In this document: positions 33,976 to 42,030 of the stretch, piece by piece
How the letters are laid out: the number at the start of each line of letters is the position of its first letter
Numbering within the stretch: position 1 is the stretch's first letter
NCBI RefSeq assembly: GCF_036345995.1
Contig: NZ_CP107796.1
Span: 6,386,001 to 6,450,000 of the forward strand
Reading direction: 5' to 3'
Length of the DNA: 64,000 bases
DNA from: Streptomyces sp. NBC_00557
GTDB taxonomy: Bacteria > Actinomycetota > Actinomycetes > Streptomycetales > Streptomycetaceae
The notes under the pieces: generated by a model
The model's database searches: none
The model's input: only the letters and a program-made list of their open reading frames with translations
Told to the model about the DNA's origin: nothing
Made by a program: the position numbers and the translations under genes

Positions 33976-34116
33976 CCCCGCCGCCGGGAGCCGCCGCAAG
34001 GGCTGGCTTCGGTGCGGCCGGCTGCCGCAACGGCTGACCTCGGTGCGGGTGGCTGCCGCACTGGCTGGCCTCGGTGCGGCCGGCCGTCGCAAGGGCCGCT
34101 TTGACGCCGGAGGCCG
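33962..34116. repeat. 31-bp tandem repeat array, about five copies
   Basis: Units begin at 33962, 33993, 34024, 34055 and 34086, each 31 bp, with the core GCCGCAAGGGCTGGCTTCGG and then TGCGGCCGGCT in the best copies. Outer copies are more diverged. The first unit overlaps the stop codon region of the LAETG gene. The unit length is not a multiple of three, so it does not encode a peptide repeat. Slippage or recombination origin is likely. Confidence 0.8.
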
Positions 34117-34140
34117 CCGCATGAACCGCCATGCCGTGCC

Positions 34141-34317
34141 CAGCGGGGCGTACTCCGCCTGAACCACCCCACGGGCCCCGAACTCAGGCTCACCCGGGAG
34201 ATGTTGGACGCCTCGGCGGACGCCCGGCAACTCGTGGTGTTCCTGCCGGCGGACGAGGAGACGGCGACAGCGGTCGAGCGGCTCCGGGAACGCCCGCGGC
34301 TCAGGGTGATCTCGTAG
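34141..34317 (+). pseudogene. C-terminal remnant of a MmyB-like XRE regulator gene
   Basis: The frame 34141-34317 reads GVLRLNHPTGPELRLTREML, then ADARQLVVFLPADEETA and stops at TAG 34315. This matches the end of the ligand-binding domain of XRE/MmyB-like regulators (LNHPxxGELxL...LVVYxxxPG). No helix-turn-helix is left upstream, where the 31-bp repeats begin, so it is a truncated relic. Confidence 0.5.
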
Positions 34318-34337
34318 TCTCCTTCGGCTTCGCCTTC

Positions 34338-35411
34338 TCAGCCGGAGGCTCCGGGCCACGGGAGCGCTGCCGACAGGGCCTTCAGGAAGCCGCTCGCCGT
34401 CACCCGGTCCCGCACGGCCACCCGTACCCATTCCTCGCCGAGCCCCGGGAACGTGTCTCCCCGCCGGACCGCGTACCCCAGGTCCCGCAGCCGGTGCCGC
34501 ACACCCCCCGCGTCCGGCATGCGCACCAGTACGAAGGGCCCCTCCGCAGGCGACACCACCCGCACGCCGCGCGCAGCCAGCTCCGACAGTCCCGCCACCA
34601 GGTGACCCCGGTCCGCCGCGATGCGGTGCGCCGCGTGTCCCGCCTCCGCCAGCGCCCGAGGCGTGACACACGCCTCCGCCGCGGCCAGCGCCGGCGTGGA
34701 GACCGGCCAGAGCGGCTGCGCCCGCTCCAGCGCGGTGATGATCTCGGCGGCAGCCAGCACGTACCCGATCCGCAGCCCGGCCAGCCCCCACGTCTTGGTG
34801 AGGCTGCGCAGCACGACCAGCCCCGGCACATCGGTCCGCCCGGCCAGCGCCTCCCGCTCACCCGGCACCGCGTCCATGAACGCCTCGTCGACGACCAGCA
34901 CCCGTCCAGGGCGGGCGAGTTGCGTGATGGTCGACGCCGGATGCAGTACCGACGTCGGATTGGTCGGGTTTCCGATCACCACCAGGTCGGCGTCCCGCGG
35001 CACCGCCGCCGGGTCCAGCCGGAACCCGTCCTCCTCCCGCAGCAGCACCCGGTCCACGGTGTGCCCGGCGTCCCTGAGCGCCGCCTCCGGCTCGGTGAAC
35101 TGCGGATGCACCACGACCGGCCGCCGTACCTTCAGCGCCCGCGCGAGCAGCACGAACGCCTCCGCCGCGCCCGCGGTCAGCAGCACCCGCTCCACCGGCA
35201 GCCCGTGCCGCGCCGCCACCGCCGCCCGCGCGGCCCGCCCGTCCGGGTAGGCCGCGAGGGACGACAGCGAGGCGGCGATCTCCTCCCGCAGCCACGACGG
35301 GGGCGTGTCCGCGCGGACGTTGACGGCGAGGTCGACCAGCGCGGCCCCGTCGTCCCGCACCTCCGCGTCCCCGTGGTGCCGCAGATCCGGTTCCGTGCCC
35401 TCAGTGCGCAT
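34338..35411 (-). CDS. cobC: CobC-like PLP-dependent aminotransferase/decarboxylase (Rv2231c family)
   Basis: 357-aa class I/II aminotransferase-fold enzyme. The PLP lysine lies in SLTKTWGLAGLRIGY, and IGNPTNPTS and VVDEAFMD are the usual cofactor contacts. In cobalamin clusters this protein (named CobC or CobD in different systems) supplies the aminopropanol arm from threonine phosphate or its analogue. It is the last gene of the cobM-to-cobC run. ATG 35411 overlaps the cbiX end by 11 nt; a further start at 35465 is possible but lies inside the His-rich codons of cbiX. Confidence 0.83.
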   Translation of the reverse strand: MRTEGTEPDLRHHGDAEVRDDGAALVDLAVNVRADTPPSWLREEIAASLSSLAAYPDGRAARAAVAARHGLPVERVLLTAGAAEAFVLLARALKVRRPVVVHPQFTEPEAALRDAGHTVDRVLLREEDGFRLDPAAVPRDADLVVIGNPTNPTSVLHPASTITQLARPGRVLVVDEAFMDAVPGEREALAGRTDVPGLVVLRSLTKTWGLAGLRIGYVLAAAEIITALERAQPLWPVSTPALAAAEACVTPRALAEAGHAAHRIAADRGHLVAGLSELAARGVRVVSPAEGPFVLVRMPDAGGVRHRLRDLGYAVRRGDTFPGLGEEWVRVAVRDRVTASGFLKALSAALPWPGASG

Positions 35412-36327
35412 GGCTGTGCGAGTGCCCCCCGTGATGGTGGTGCCCGTGGCCGTGTCCGTGGTCATGCCCGTGGCCGTCGTCGTCGGGGTGGTAGTGCGGC
35501 TGCTGCGGCAGCCCCACCTTGTCCTCGAAGCCCGGCAGCGCGATCCGGTACACGCACGCGTCGCAGTTCATCCGCAGATCGCCCTTGACGGCCTCCGCGT
35601 ACCGCTCCAGCACCAGGTCGAGCAGCTCCGGCTCGGGCCCGATGACCTCCGCCGACCGCACCTCGGTCTCCGGGTGCGCGGCGGCCCACTCCTCGGTCTG
35701 CCGTCGCACCCGGTCCGGCAGCACGCCGGTGAACAGGAAGTACGGCAGTACGACGATCCGGCGCGCCCCCAGCGCCCGGCACCGGTCGAGGCCGCTCGGC
35801 ACGTCCGGCGCCGCCAGCGACACGAACGCCGTCTCCACCCCGGCGTACCCGCGGCCCTCCCACAGCAGCCGCGCCGCCTTGAACACCTCGGCGTTGGCGT
35901 CGGGGTCCGTCGAGCCGCGCCCGACCAGCAGCACGGTCACCTCCCCGCGCGGCACGGAGCCCAGCGCCTCGTCCAGCCGCCGCTCCAGCACGCGCAGCAG
36001 CGCCGGGTGCGGGCCCAGCGGACGGCCGTAGGTGTACGAGATGCCCGGGTGCCGTTCCTTCTCGCGGGCCAGCGCGGCCGGGATGTCGCCCTTGGCGTGC
36101 CCGGCGGACACCAGCATCAGCGGCACGGTGGCGAACCGCCGTACCCCTCGCGCCACCAGCCCGGCGACGGCCTCGCCCAGCGGCGGCGCGGACAGCTCGA
36201 TGAAGCCGCCCGCGACGGGCATGTCGGAGCGCAGCTGCAGCCGGCGTACGAAGTCGCGGAACGCCTCGGCTCCGGCGTCGTCACGGGTGCCGTGTCCGGC
36301 GATGAGCAGGGCGGGCGGGGTGGTCAC
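35401..36327 (-). CDS. cbiX: Sirohydrochlorin chelatase with His-rich tail
   Basis: 308-aa class II chelatase with two CbiX repeats: the first opens with LLIAGHGTRDDAGAEAF and the second with VLLVGRGSTDPDANAEV. Metal-site histidines are in AGHGT and VSAGHAKGD. After about residue 270 comes a tail rich in His, Asp and Gly (GHGHDHGHGHGHHHHGG), probably a cobalt or nickel store that feeds the chelatase. It inserts Co2+ into sirohydrochlorin, or Fe2+ for siroheme in related proteins. It is coupled to cobH by a 4-nt overlap. Confidence 0.9.
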   Translation of the reverse strand: MTTPPALLIAGHGTRDDAGAEAFRDFVRRLQLRSDMPVAGGFIELSAPPLGEAVAGLVARGVRRFATVPLMLVSAGHAKGDIPAALAREKERHPGISYTYGRPLGPHPALLRVLERRLDEALGSVPRGEVTVLLVGRGSTDPDANAEVFKAARLLWEGRGYAGVETAFVSLAAPDVPSGLDRCRALGARRIVVLPYFLFTGVLPDRVRRQTEEWAAAHPETEVRSAEVIGPEPELLDLVLERYAEAVKGDLRMNCDACVYRIALPGFEDKVGLPQQPHYHPDDDGHGHDHGHGHGHHHHGGHSHSHAH

Positions 36328-36911
36328 GGGGTCTCCTCAGGTGAAACGGGGTGGTACAGCAGGGCGTTGAGCGCGGCGGCGGCGACCGCCGAGCCGCCCT
36401 TCTCGGACACGTTGCTCACGGCGGGCAGCCCGCTCGCGCGCAGTGCGGCCTTGGACTCGGCCGCGCCGACGAAGCCGACGGGCAGGCCGATGACGAGTGC
36501 GGGGGAGGCGTCCAGGGTGAGCAGCTCCTCCAGGGCGGTCGGCGCACAGCCGATCACCCAGAGCGCGCCCGGCCCGACCTGCTCGTAGGCGAGCCGCACG
36601 GCGTGGGCCGAACGGGTCAGCCCCGGGCCGGACTTCGCGTCCTTGAGCCGGCAGACCGTCTCCCGGCGGGTGATGCCGGCCGCGACCATCTCCACGTCGA
36701 CCACGACGGGCGCCCCGGCGTGCAGCGCCGCGTGCGCCGTCACCAGGTCGTCCTCGGCCATGACGAGATCGGTCGCGTACTCCAGGTCGGCGGCGGAGTG
36801 GATGACCCGCTCCACCACCGCCCGGGTCAGCGGCGGGAAGTGCGAGGTGTCCAGCCGGGCGCGCAGCCGCCGGAAGGACTCCTGCTCGATGGGGTGCACG
36901 ATCCGGTTCAC
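36324..36911 (-). CDS. cobH: Precorrin-8X methylmutase
   Basis: 195-aa CobH/CbiC enzyme that moves the methyl group from C-11 to C-12 to give hydrogenobyrinate. It has the opening HPIEQESFRRLRARLD, the conserved RVIHSAADLEYA segment, with the catalytic His, and the VIGLPVGFVGAAESK loop near the end. GTG 36911 overlaps the stop of the CbiG-CobJ gene as GTGA. Slightly shorter than the usual 208-210 aa at the N-terminus. Confidence 0.93.
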   Translation of the reverse strand: MNRIVHPIEQESFRRLRARLDTSHFPPLTRAVVERVIHSAADLEYATDLVMAEDDLVTAHAALHAGAPVVVDVEMVAAGITRRETVCRLKDAKSGPGLTRSAHAVRLAYEQVGPGALWVIGCAPTALEELLTLDASPALVIGLPVGFVGAAESKAALRASGLPAVSNVSEKGGSAVAAAALNALLYHPVSPEETP

Positions 36912-38578
36912 CGGTTGCCCTCCTGCCAGCGGTAGCCGCGCGGGGTCACCATGCGCCCGGCGATGGTCCGGGTGGCCGTGTTGCCCACGGTGACGACCGT
37001 CATCATGTCGACGGTCGCCGGGTCCAGTGCGGCGAGCGTGGTCACCCGGCTCGACTCGTCCGGCCGGGAGGCGTTGCGCACCACCCCGACGGGCGTCGTC
37101 GGCTCGCGGTGCCCGGCGAGGATGCCGAGCGCCTTCGGCAGCTGCCAGTCGCGGCCCCGGGAGCGCGGGTTGTAGAAGGTGACGACGAGGTCCGCCTCGG
37201 CCGCCGCCCGCACCCGCCGCTCGATGACCTCCCACGGGGTGTGCAGGTCGGACAGGCTGATGGACACGTGGTCGTGGCCCAGCGGCGCGCCCAGGATCGC
37301 CCCGGCGGCCAGCGCGGCCGTCACCCCGGGCACCCCGACCACGTCGATGTCGTCGGAGGCCTCGGCGAGCGCCGGGGAGGCCATGGCGTACACGCCCGCG
37401 TCCCCGCTGCCGATCAGCGCCACCGCGTGCCCCTCGCGCGCCTCGGCTACCGCCGTGCGCGCCCGCTCCTCCTCCGCGCCGAGCCCCGACTCCAGCACCC
37501 GGGTGCCCGGCCGCAGCAGGTCGCGGATCTGGTCGACGTACTGGTCGAGCCCCACCACCACCGACGCCCGGCGCAGCTCGGCCGCCGCGCGCAGGGTGAG
37601 CAGGTCCCGGGCGCCGGGACCGAGCCCGACCACGGCGAGCCGCCCGCGCCCCGGACGCCGTACGACGGCACAGGTCGCCATGGCCGACTTCCGCTTGGGC
37701 ACGAGGAGTTCCCCGCCGCGCAGCAGGGCGGCGGCCTCCGCCACGGACGGCGTGCCGACGGCCGCGAGCGGCGCCGCGGAGGGGTTGGGCACCGCCACCG
37801 CCGCCAGCTCGTCGGCGCCGTACGTCACCAGCGGCACCCCCAGCCGCCCGGCGGCGGCCACGATGCCCGCCTCGTCCGCCTTGGCGTCCACGGTGGCGAC
37901 TTCGGCCACCGACTTCGGGGAGAGCCCCGCCTGCGCCAGCGACTCCTCGATCAGCCCCAGGATCTCCTCCGCCGGCGCCCCCTTGGACGCGCCGACCCCG
38001 ACCACCAGGGACGGCGGCCTGAGCAGCACTTCCCGCTCGCCGGGCGCGACGTCCCGGTCGGTGACCCGGATGGTGTACGCCCCCTGCGGCGAGACCGGCA
38101 GCGGCGGCAGCGGCCACGGCACCTCGGCCTCGAGGACGACCGGTTCGCCGTCCAGCAGCGCCCGGGAGACCTGGGCGACCGCACCCTCGTACGGCAGTCC
38201 CAGCGTGTCCAGGCCCGGCAGTCCGACGGAGTCCGTCGCGGTCGTCACCACCGGCTCGGCGCCCAGCAACGCGCCGACCTCGCGGGCGAGTTCGTTGGCG
38301 CCGCCGCCGTGCCCGCCGACCAGCGACACCGCGAACCGGCCGCCCTCGTCCACGCACACCACACCCGGGTCGGCCGTCTTGTCGCCGAGCAGCGGCGCGA
38401 GCAGCCGCACCACCGCGCCCGTCGCCAGGAAACACACCAGCTGCTCGCACTCGGCGAACGCGGCCCGCACCGCCTCCCCGACGGGCCCCTCGTACACCCG
38501 CGTCCGGTCCGGCCAGGCCGCGGCCAGCCGGTCGCGTGCCGCCGCGCCCGCCGCGGTGGCGGAAATCAGGCCGATCAC
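36908..38578 (-). CDS. cobJ: CbiG-CobJ fusion: cobalt-precorrin-5A hydrolase / precorrin-3B C17-methyltransferase
   Basis: 556-aa fusion protein. Residues 1 to about 300 are CbiG (start MIGLISATAAGAAARDRL, then GGHGGGANELARE and VVGVGASKGAPAEEI), which opens the lactone of cobalt-precorrin-5A. From about 310 a SAM methyltransferase (LAVVGLGPGARDLLTLRA, GSGDAGVYAMASP, FYNPRSRGRDWQL) is CobJ/CbiH, which contracts the ring. Start GTG 38578 overlaps the cobL stop. CbiG belongs to the early-cobalt route while other genes here belong to the aerobic one, so the cluster is mixed. Confidence 0.93.
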   Translation of the reverse strand: MIGLISATAAGAAARDRLAAAWPDRTRVYEGPVGEAVRAAFAECEQLVCFLATGAVVRLLAPLLGDKTADPGVVCVDEGGRFAVSLVGGHGGGANELAREVGALLGAEPVVTTATDSVGLPGLDTLGLPYEGAVAQVSRALLDGEPVVLEAEVPWPLPPLPVSPQGAYTIRVTDRDVAPGEREVLLRPPSLVVGVGASKGAPAEEILGLIEESLAQAGLSPKSVAEVATVDAKADEAGIVAAAGRLGVPLVTYGADELAAVAVPNPSAAPLAAVGTPSVAEAAALLRGGELLVPKRKSAMATCAVVRRPGRGRLAVVGLGPGARDLLTLRAAAELRRASVVVGLDQYVDQIRDLLRPGTRVLESGLGAEEERARTAVAEAREGHAVALIGSGDAGVYAMASPALAEASDDIDVVGVPGVTAALAAGAILGAPLGHDHVSISLSDLHTPWEVIERRVRAAAEADLVVTFYNPRSRGRDWQLPKALGILAGHREPTTPVGVVRNASRPDESSRVTTLAALDPATVDMMTVVTVGNTATRTIAGRMVTPRGYRWQEGNR

Positions 38579-40086
38579 TGAGCAACTCCTTCTCTAGACG
38601 CCGGGGTTCTGTCGCCCCAGAGCAGAAACACGGGATTGGTCGCCGCGAGCCGGGTCACGTCCCCGGGCAGCGGCGCCAGGCGCGACGACTGCAGCAGCAC
38701 CCCGTCGCAGGCGAACCCGGCGGCCGTCAGCGCCTCGCGCGCCGCCGGCACCCGGTCGAGCGCGGCCATGGCGACGACCACGGTCCGCCGGGCCCGCCGC
38801 GCGCACGCGTCCACGACGGCGGGCAGGTCGCGGCCGCCCCCGCCGACGAACACCGCGTCGGGATCGTCGAGCCCGTCCAGGGCCTCCGGCGCCGCACCGT
38901 GCACCACCCGCACGTCGACACCGTGGGCGCGGGCGTTGGCGTGGATCCGCCGCACCCCGTCCGCCGCCTTCTCCACGGCGACGACGGCCGCGCCGAGCCG
39001 GGCGCACTCCACCGCCACCGAGCCCGAGCCGGCGCCCACGTCCCACACCAGGTCGCCCAGGCGCGGCCCCAGCCGGGCCAGCGCCAGCGCCCGCACCTCG
39101 AACTTGGTGATCATCGAGTCCCGGTACGCGAACTCGCTCTCGTCCAGCGCCCATCGGCCGGGTCCGGCCGGCGCCCCGGCGACCGTCCGCACCCCGCCGA
39201 GCGCGCGCGTCTCGTCGAGGCACAGCACCACGCTGACGTCCGGGCCCCAGTCCCGGGCGGCGGCCTCGGCGGGGGTGACCCGTTCGACGCGCTCGTGCGG
39301 GGAGCCGAGGGCGGAGGCGACGACGAGCACACGCCCCGGCGCGACCGGGGCGACCGGCGTGGCCGGGGTGGCAGGCGCGGGCAAGGGGGCAGGGGCGGCC
39401 CGGTCAGCAGGCGCGGCTGAGGTGGCCCGGGTGGCTGAGGTGGCTCGGTCAGCAGGCGCGGCCGGGGTGGCAGGCGCGGCCGGGGTGGCAGGCGCGGCGG
39501 ACTCGGCCGTGGGGCCGGCCTCCGATGTGGTGGCTCCGGCCCCCGGTCCCGGCACGCGGCCCGCTTCGGCGGGTTTGGCCCCCGGTTCGGGTGGTGCGGC
39601 TCCCGGCTCGGCCGTCTCGTGGAGCAGCGCCGCGCCCAGTTCCGCCGGGCCGGCGCCCGGGCCCGTCAGCACCGCCGTCTTCGGACGCGCCCGGCACACG
39701 TTGACCGCCGTGCGCAGATCCCGGCCGTGTGCGCTGACGACCACGGCGTCGTCCCACGGCAGCCCCGCCCGCGCGAACGCGGCGGCGACGGACGAGACAC
39801 CGGGGCGCACCCGCAGCCGCCGCGACCCGAACCGCTCGGTCAGCGCCCGCACGATCCCGAAGAACCCCGGGTCCCCGGAGGCCAGCACCAGCACCGGAAG
39901 CTCTTTGTCGACGTACTCGGCGATCGTGTCCAGGGCGGGCGCCAGCGGCCCGAGCACGACCCGCTCGGCGCCGTCGGGCAGCCGTACCGCGTCCAGGTGC
40001 CGGCGCCCGCCGACGACGAGGGCGGCCCCGGCGAGGAGATCCTCCGGAACCGGCGCCCCCGTCCCCGTGCCGACGACCGTGATCAC
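38575..40086 (-). CDS. cobL: CobL: precorrin-6Y C5,15-methyltransferase (decarboxylating), CbiE-CbiT fusion
   Basis: 503-aa bifunctional enzyme. Residues 1-160 are the CbiE-type C5 methylase (VVGTGTGAPVPE, ASGDPGFFGIVR), and from about 330 on the CbiT-type C15 methylase/decarboxylase (ITKFEVRALALARL, VWDVGAGSGSVAVE). Between them, residues about 160-250 form an unusual Ala/Pro/Thr linker with repeated APATPA, encoded by GC-rich repeat DNA (39337-39609). CobL proteins normally run about 400-430 aa, so the extra length is this linker. GTG 40086 overlaps the cobM stop. Confidence 0.93.
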   Translation of the reverse strand: MITVVGTGTGAPVPEDLLAGAALVVGGRRHLDAVRLPDGAERVVLGPLAPALDTIAEYVDKELPVLVLASGDPGFFGIVRALTERFGSRRLRVRPGVSSVAAAFARAGLPWDDAVVVSAHGRDLRTAVNVCRARPKTAVLTGPGAGPAELGAALLHETAEPGAAPPEPGAKPAEAGRVPGPGAGATTSEAGPTAESAAPATPAAPATPAAPADRATSATRATSAAPADRAAPAPLPAPATPATPVAPVAPGRVLVVASALGSPHERVERVTPAEAAARDWGPDVSVVLCLDETRALGGVRTVAGAPAGPGRWALDESEFAYRDSMITKFEVRALALARLGPRLGDLVWDVGAGSGSVAVECARLGAAVVAVEKAADGVRRIHANARAHGVDVRVVHGAAPEALDGLDDPDAVFVGGGGRDLPAVVDACARRARRTVVVAMAALDRVPAAREALTAAGFACDGVLLQSSRLAPLPGDVTRLAATNPVFLLWGDRTPASREGVAQ

Positions 40087-40901
40087 CTGCTCGCCCCCCG
40101 CTCGCGCAGGGCCCGCCGGGCCTCCGGGTCCGCCTTGCGGTACCCGTGGAAGTGACCCGGGTGGTACAGGTGCGAGCGCGTGCCGTGTGCGTCCAGCGCC
40201 GGGCCGACCAGGAACAGCGTGTGCTTCCAGAGCTTGTGCTCCTTGACCGTCTCCTCCAGCGTGCCGACCGTGCACTTCACGATCAGCTCCTCCGGCCAGG
40301 TCGCCTGGTAGGCGACGATCACGGGGGTGTCCGTGGGGTAGCCGCCCTCCAGCAGCTCGCGCACCAGCTGCCCGCTGCGCGCGGCGGAGAGGAAGACCGC
40401 CATCGTCGTCCCGTGCCGGGCGAACTCCCGTACCTCCTCGCCGGGCGGCATCGGCGTCTTGCCGCCGCCCAGCCGGGTGAGCACCACGGACTGCGCGATC
40501 TCGGGGATGGTCAGCTCGCGCTGCGCGAGCGCGGCGACCGCGGAGAACGACGAGACCCCCGGTACGACCTCGGTGGCGATCCCGATCTCGGCGCACCGGT
40601 CGAGCTGCTCCTGCGTGCCGCCCCACAGCGCGGGGTCGCCGGAGTGGATCCGGGCCACCTTCAGGCCCTCGGCGTGGGCACGGCGGTAGACGGCGACGAC
40701 CTCCTCCAGGGGCATGGTCGCCGAGTCCAGGATCTCGGCGTCCGCGCGCGCGTGCTCCAGGACCTCCGCCTGGACCAGGCTCGCCGCCCAGATCACCACG
40801 TCCGCCTCCGCGATGGCGCGGGCGGCGCGGAACGTCAGCAGATCGGCGGCGCCGGGGCCGGCACCGACGAACGTCACCTTGCCGGTGGGGGCAACGGCCA
40901 T
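40083..40901 (-). CDS. cobM: Precorrin-4 C11-methyltransferase
   Basis: 272-aa SAM-dependent methyltransferase that methylates C-11 of precorrin-4 (CobM/CbiF). Motifs are VTFVGAGPGAADLLT near the start, IHSGDPALWGGTQEQ, and the MPPGEEVREFARHGTTMA segment typical of this member. ATG 40901 is used, with GAGAGGA ahead; the upstream frame from 40973 encodes only 9-bp repeats (VPAVPAVP). It is the first gene of the second coupled run of cob genes. Confidence 0.94.
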   Translation of the reverse strand: MAVAPTGKVTFVGAGPGAADLLTFRAARAIAEADVVIWAASLVQAEVLEHARADAEILDSATMPLEEVVAVYRRAHAEGLKVARIHSGDPALWGGTQEQLDRCAEIGIATEVVPGVSSFSAVAALAQRELTIPEIAQSVVLTRLGGGKTPMPPGEEVREFARHGTTMAVFLSAARSGQLVRELLEGGYPTDTPVIVAYQATWPEELIVKCTVGTLEETVKEHKLWKHTLFLVGPALDAHGTRSHLYHPGHFHGYRKADPEARRALRERGASR

Positions 40902-41107
40902 GGGAAGGGTCCTCTCGTACGGAGACTGCGGAACTGCGGGAACTGCGGGAACTGCGGGGACTTCGGCGACCACGGGAACGGCGACAGCCCGCGGGGGCCA
41001 CCGGAACCGGGAAGACGCGAGGCGGAATCGGCGAAATGTCAGGGTCTGGGGGAGTGCGGCAGGCGCCCGATGTGCGCGAAGGCCCCTCGATCGGATAGCA
41101 AGGGCCT
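40902..41107. promoter_or_regulatory. Divergent promoter region between cobM and the ZIP gene
   Basis: This 206-bp region must hold promoters for the leftward cobM run and the rightward transporter gene. Next to cobM a 9-bp unit, AACTGCGGG, is repeated three times (40932-40958). On the minus strand there is a stretch GCCGCACTCCCCCAGACCC that faintly recalls the cobalamin riboswitch core, but the B12-box and the paired elements are not convincing, so I do not call a riboswitch here. Confidence 0.45.
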
Positions 41108-41842
41108 ATGGCGGTCTTCGTCGCGCTCGGCGCGTTCCTGATGACGCTGGCCGGCGGCTGGACGGCACAGCGCGTGACCGACCGTCGCCATCTCGTCCTG
41201 GGCCTGGCCGGCGGCCTGATGCTGGGCGTGGTCGGCCTGGACCTGCTGCCGGAGGCGCTGCACGCCGCCCGCCGCTCGGTCTTCGGCGTACCCGTCGCCC
41301 TGCTGCTGTTCGTGGCCGGCTTTCTGGTGGCCCATCTGGTGGAGCACACGCTCGCCGCCCGCAAGGCCGCGCACGGCGGCGCCGAGGGGCACAACCACCG
41401 GGCGCCCGAGGTGGGCCTGGCGGCGGCCGGGGCGATGGTGGGGCACAGCGCCATGGACGGCGTGGCGATCGGCGCGGCCTTCCAGGTGGGCGGCGGCATG
41501 GGCGCGGCCGTCGCGCTCGCGGTGATCGCGCACGACTTCGCCGACGGCTTCAACACCTTCACCATCACCAGCCTGTACGGCAACGCCCGCCGCCGTGCGG
41601 TGGCGATGCTGGTGGCCGACGCCTGCGCACCCCTGCTGGGCGCCCTGTCGACCGCCTTCTTCCGCATCCCCGAAGCGCTGCTGGGCGGCTATCTGGGCTT
41701 CTTCGGCGGCGTCCTGCTCTATCTCGCCGCCGCCGAGATCCTCCCCGAGGCGCACCACGAACACCCCTCCCGCTCCACCCTGCTGTGCACGGTCGCGGGC
41801 GCGGCCTTCATCTGGCTGGTGGTTGGCCTGTCGGGCGGCTGA
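41108..41842 (+). CDS. ZIP-family metal transporter inside the cobalamin cluster
   Basis: 244-aa integral membrane protein with about eight helices and the ZIP metal-path motifs: AMVGHSAMDGVAIGAAF (helix 4, His/Asp) and AVIAHDFADGFNTF (helix 5, His/Asp). A cytoplasmic loop carries a short His stretch (GAEGHNHRAPE). ZIP proteins import zinc, iron or other divalent metals. It is the only plus-strand gene within the cob cluster, located between cobI and cobM, so cobalt uptake for the chelatases is a reasonable inference. Confidence 0.85.
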   Translation: MAVFVALGAFLMTLAGGWTAQRVTDRRHLVLGLAGGLMLGVVGLDLLPEALHAARRSVFGVPVALLLFVAGFLVAHLVEHTLAARKAAHGGAEGHNHRAPEVGLAAAGAMVGHSAMDGVAIGAAFQVGGGMGAAVALAVIAHDFADGFNTFTITSLYGNARRRAVAMLVADACAPLLGALSTAFFRIPEALLGGYLGFFGGVLLYLAAAEILPEAHHEHPSRSTLLCTVAGAAFIWLVVGLSGG

Positions 41843-41852
41843 GCCGCCCGGC

Positions 41853-42017
41853 CGCCCGGCACATCCGCCGGCCTCCGGCCCCGGCCGCCCGGCGCATCCG
41901 TCGGCTTCCCGTCCGGGCTGCCTGGTGTATCCGTTGGCTTCCCGTCCGGGCTGCCTGGTGCATCCGCCGGCCTCCGGCCCCGGCCGCCCGGCACATCCGC
42001 CGGCTTCCCGTCCCGGC
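41853..42017. repeat. 33-bp tandem repeat array, five copies
   Basis: Units start at 41853, 41886, 41919, 41952 and 41985; each is 33 bp with a core such as GGCACATCCGCCGGCCTCCG, and copies differ by a few substitutions. A partial sixth copy begins at 42018. The array fills the gap between the convergent ZIP and cobI stops. Because 33 is a multiple of three it gives an 11-residue repeat frame on the minus strand, but that frame has no start or ribosome site linked to a gene. Confidence 0.85.
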
Positions 42018-42030
42018 CGCCTGGTGCCTG

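Noticed and set aside
40902..41107. Second cobalamin riboswitch upstream of cobM
   Set aside because: Only a weak GCCGCACT...CCAGACC resemblance; the invariant GCCACTG box and pairing helices are not found.
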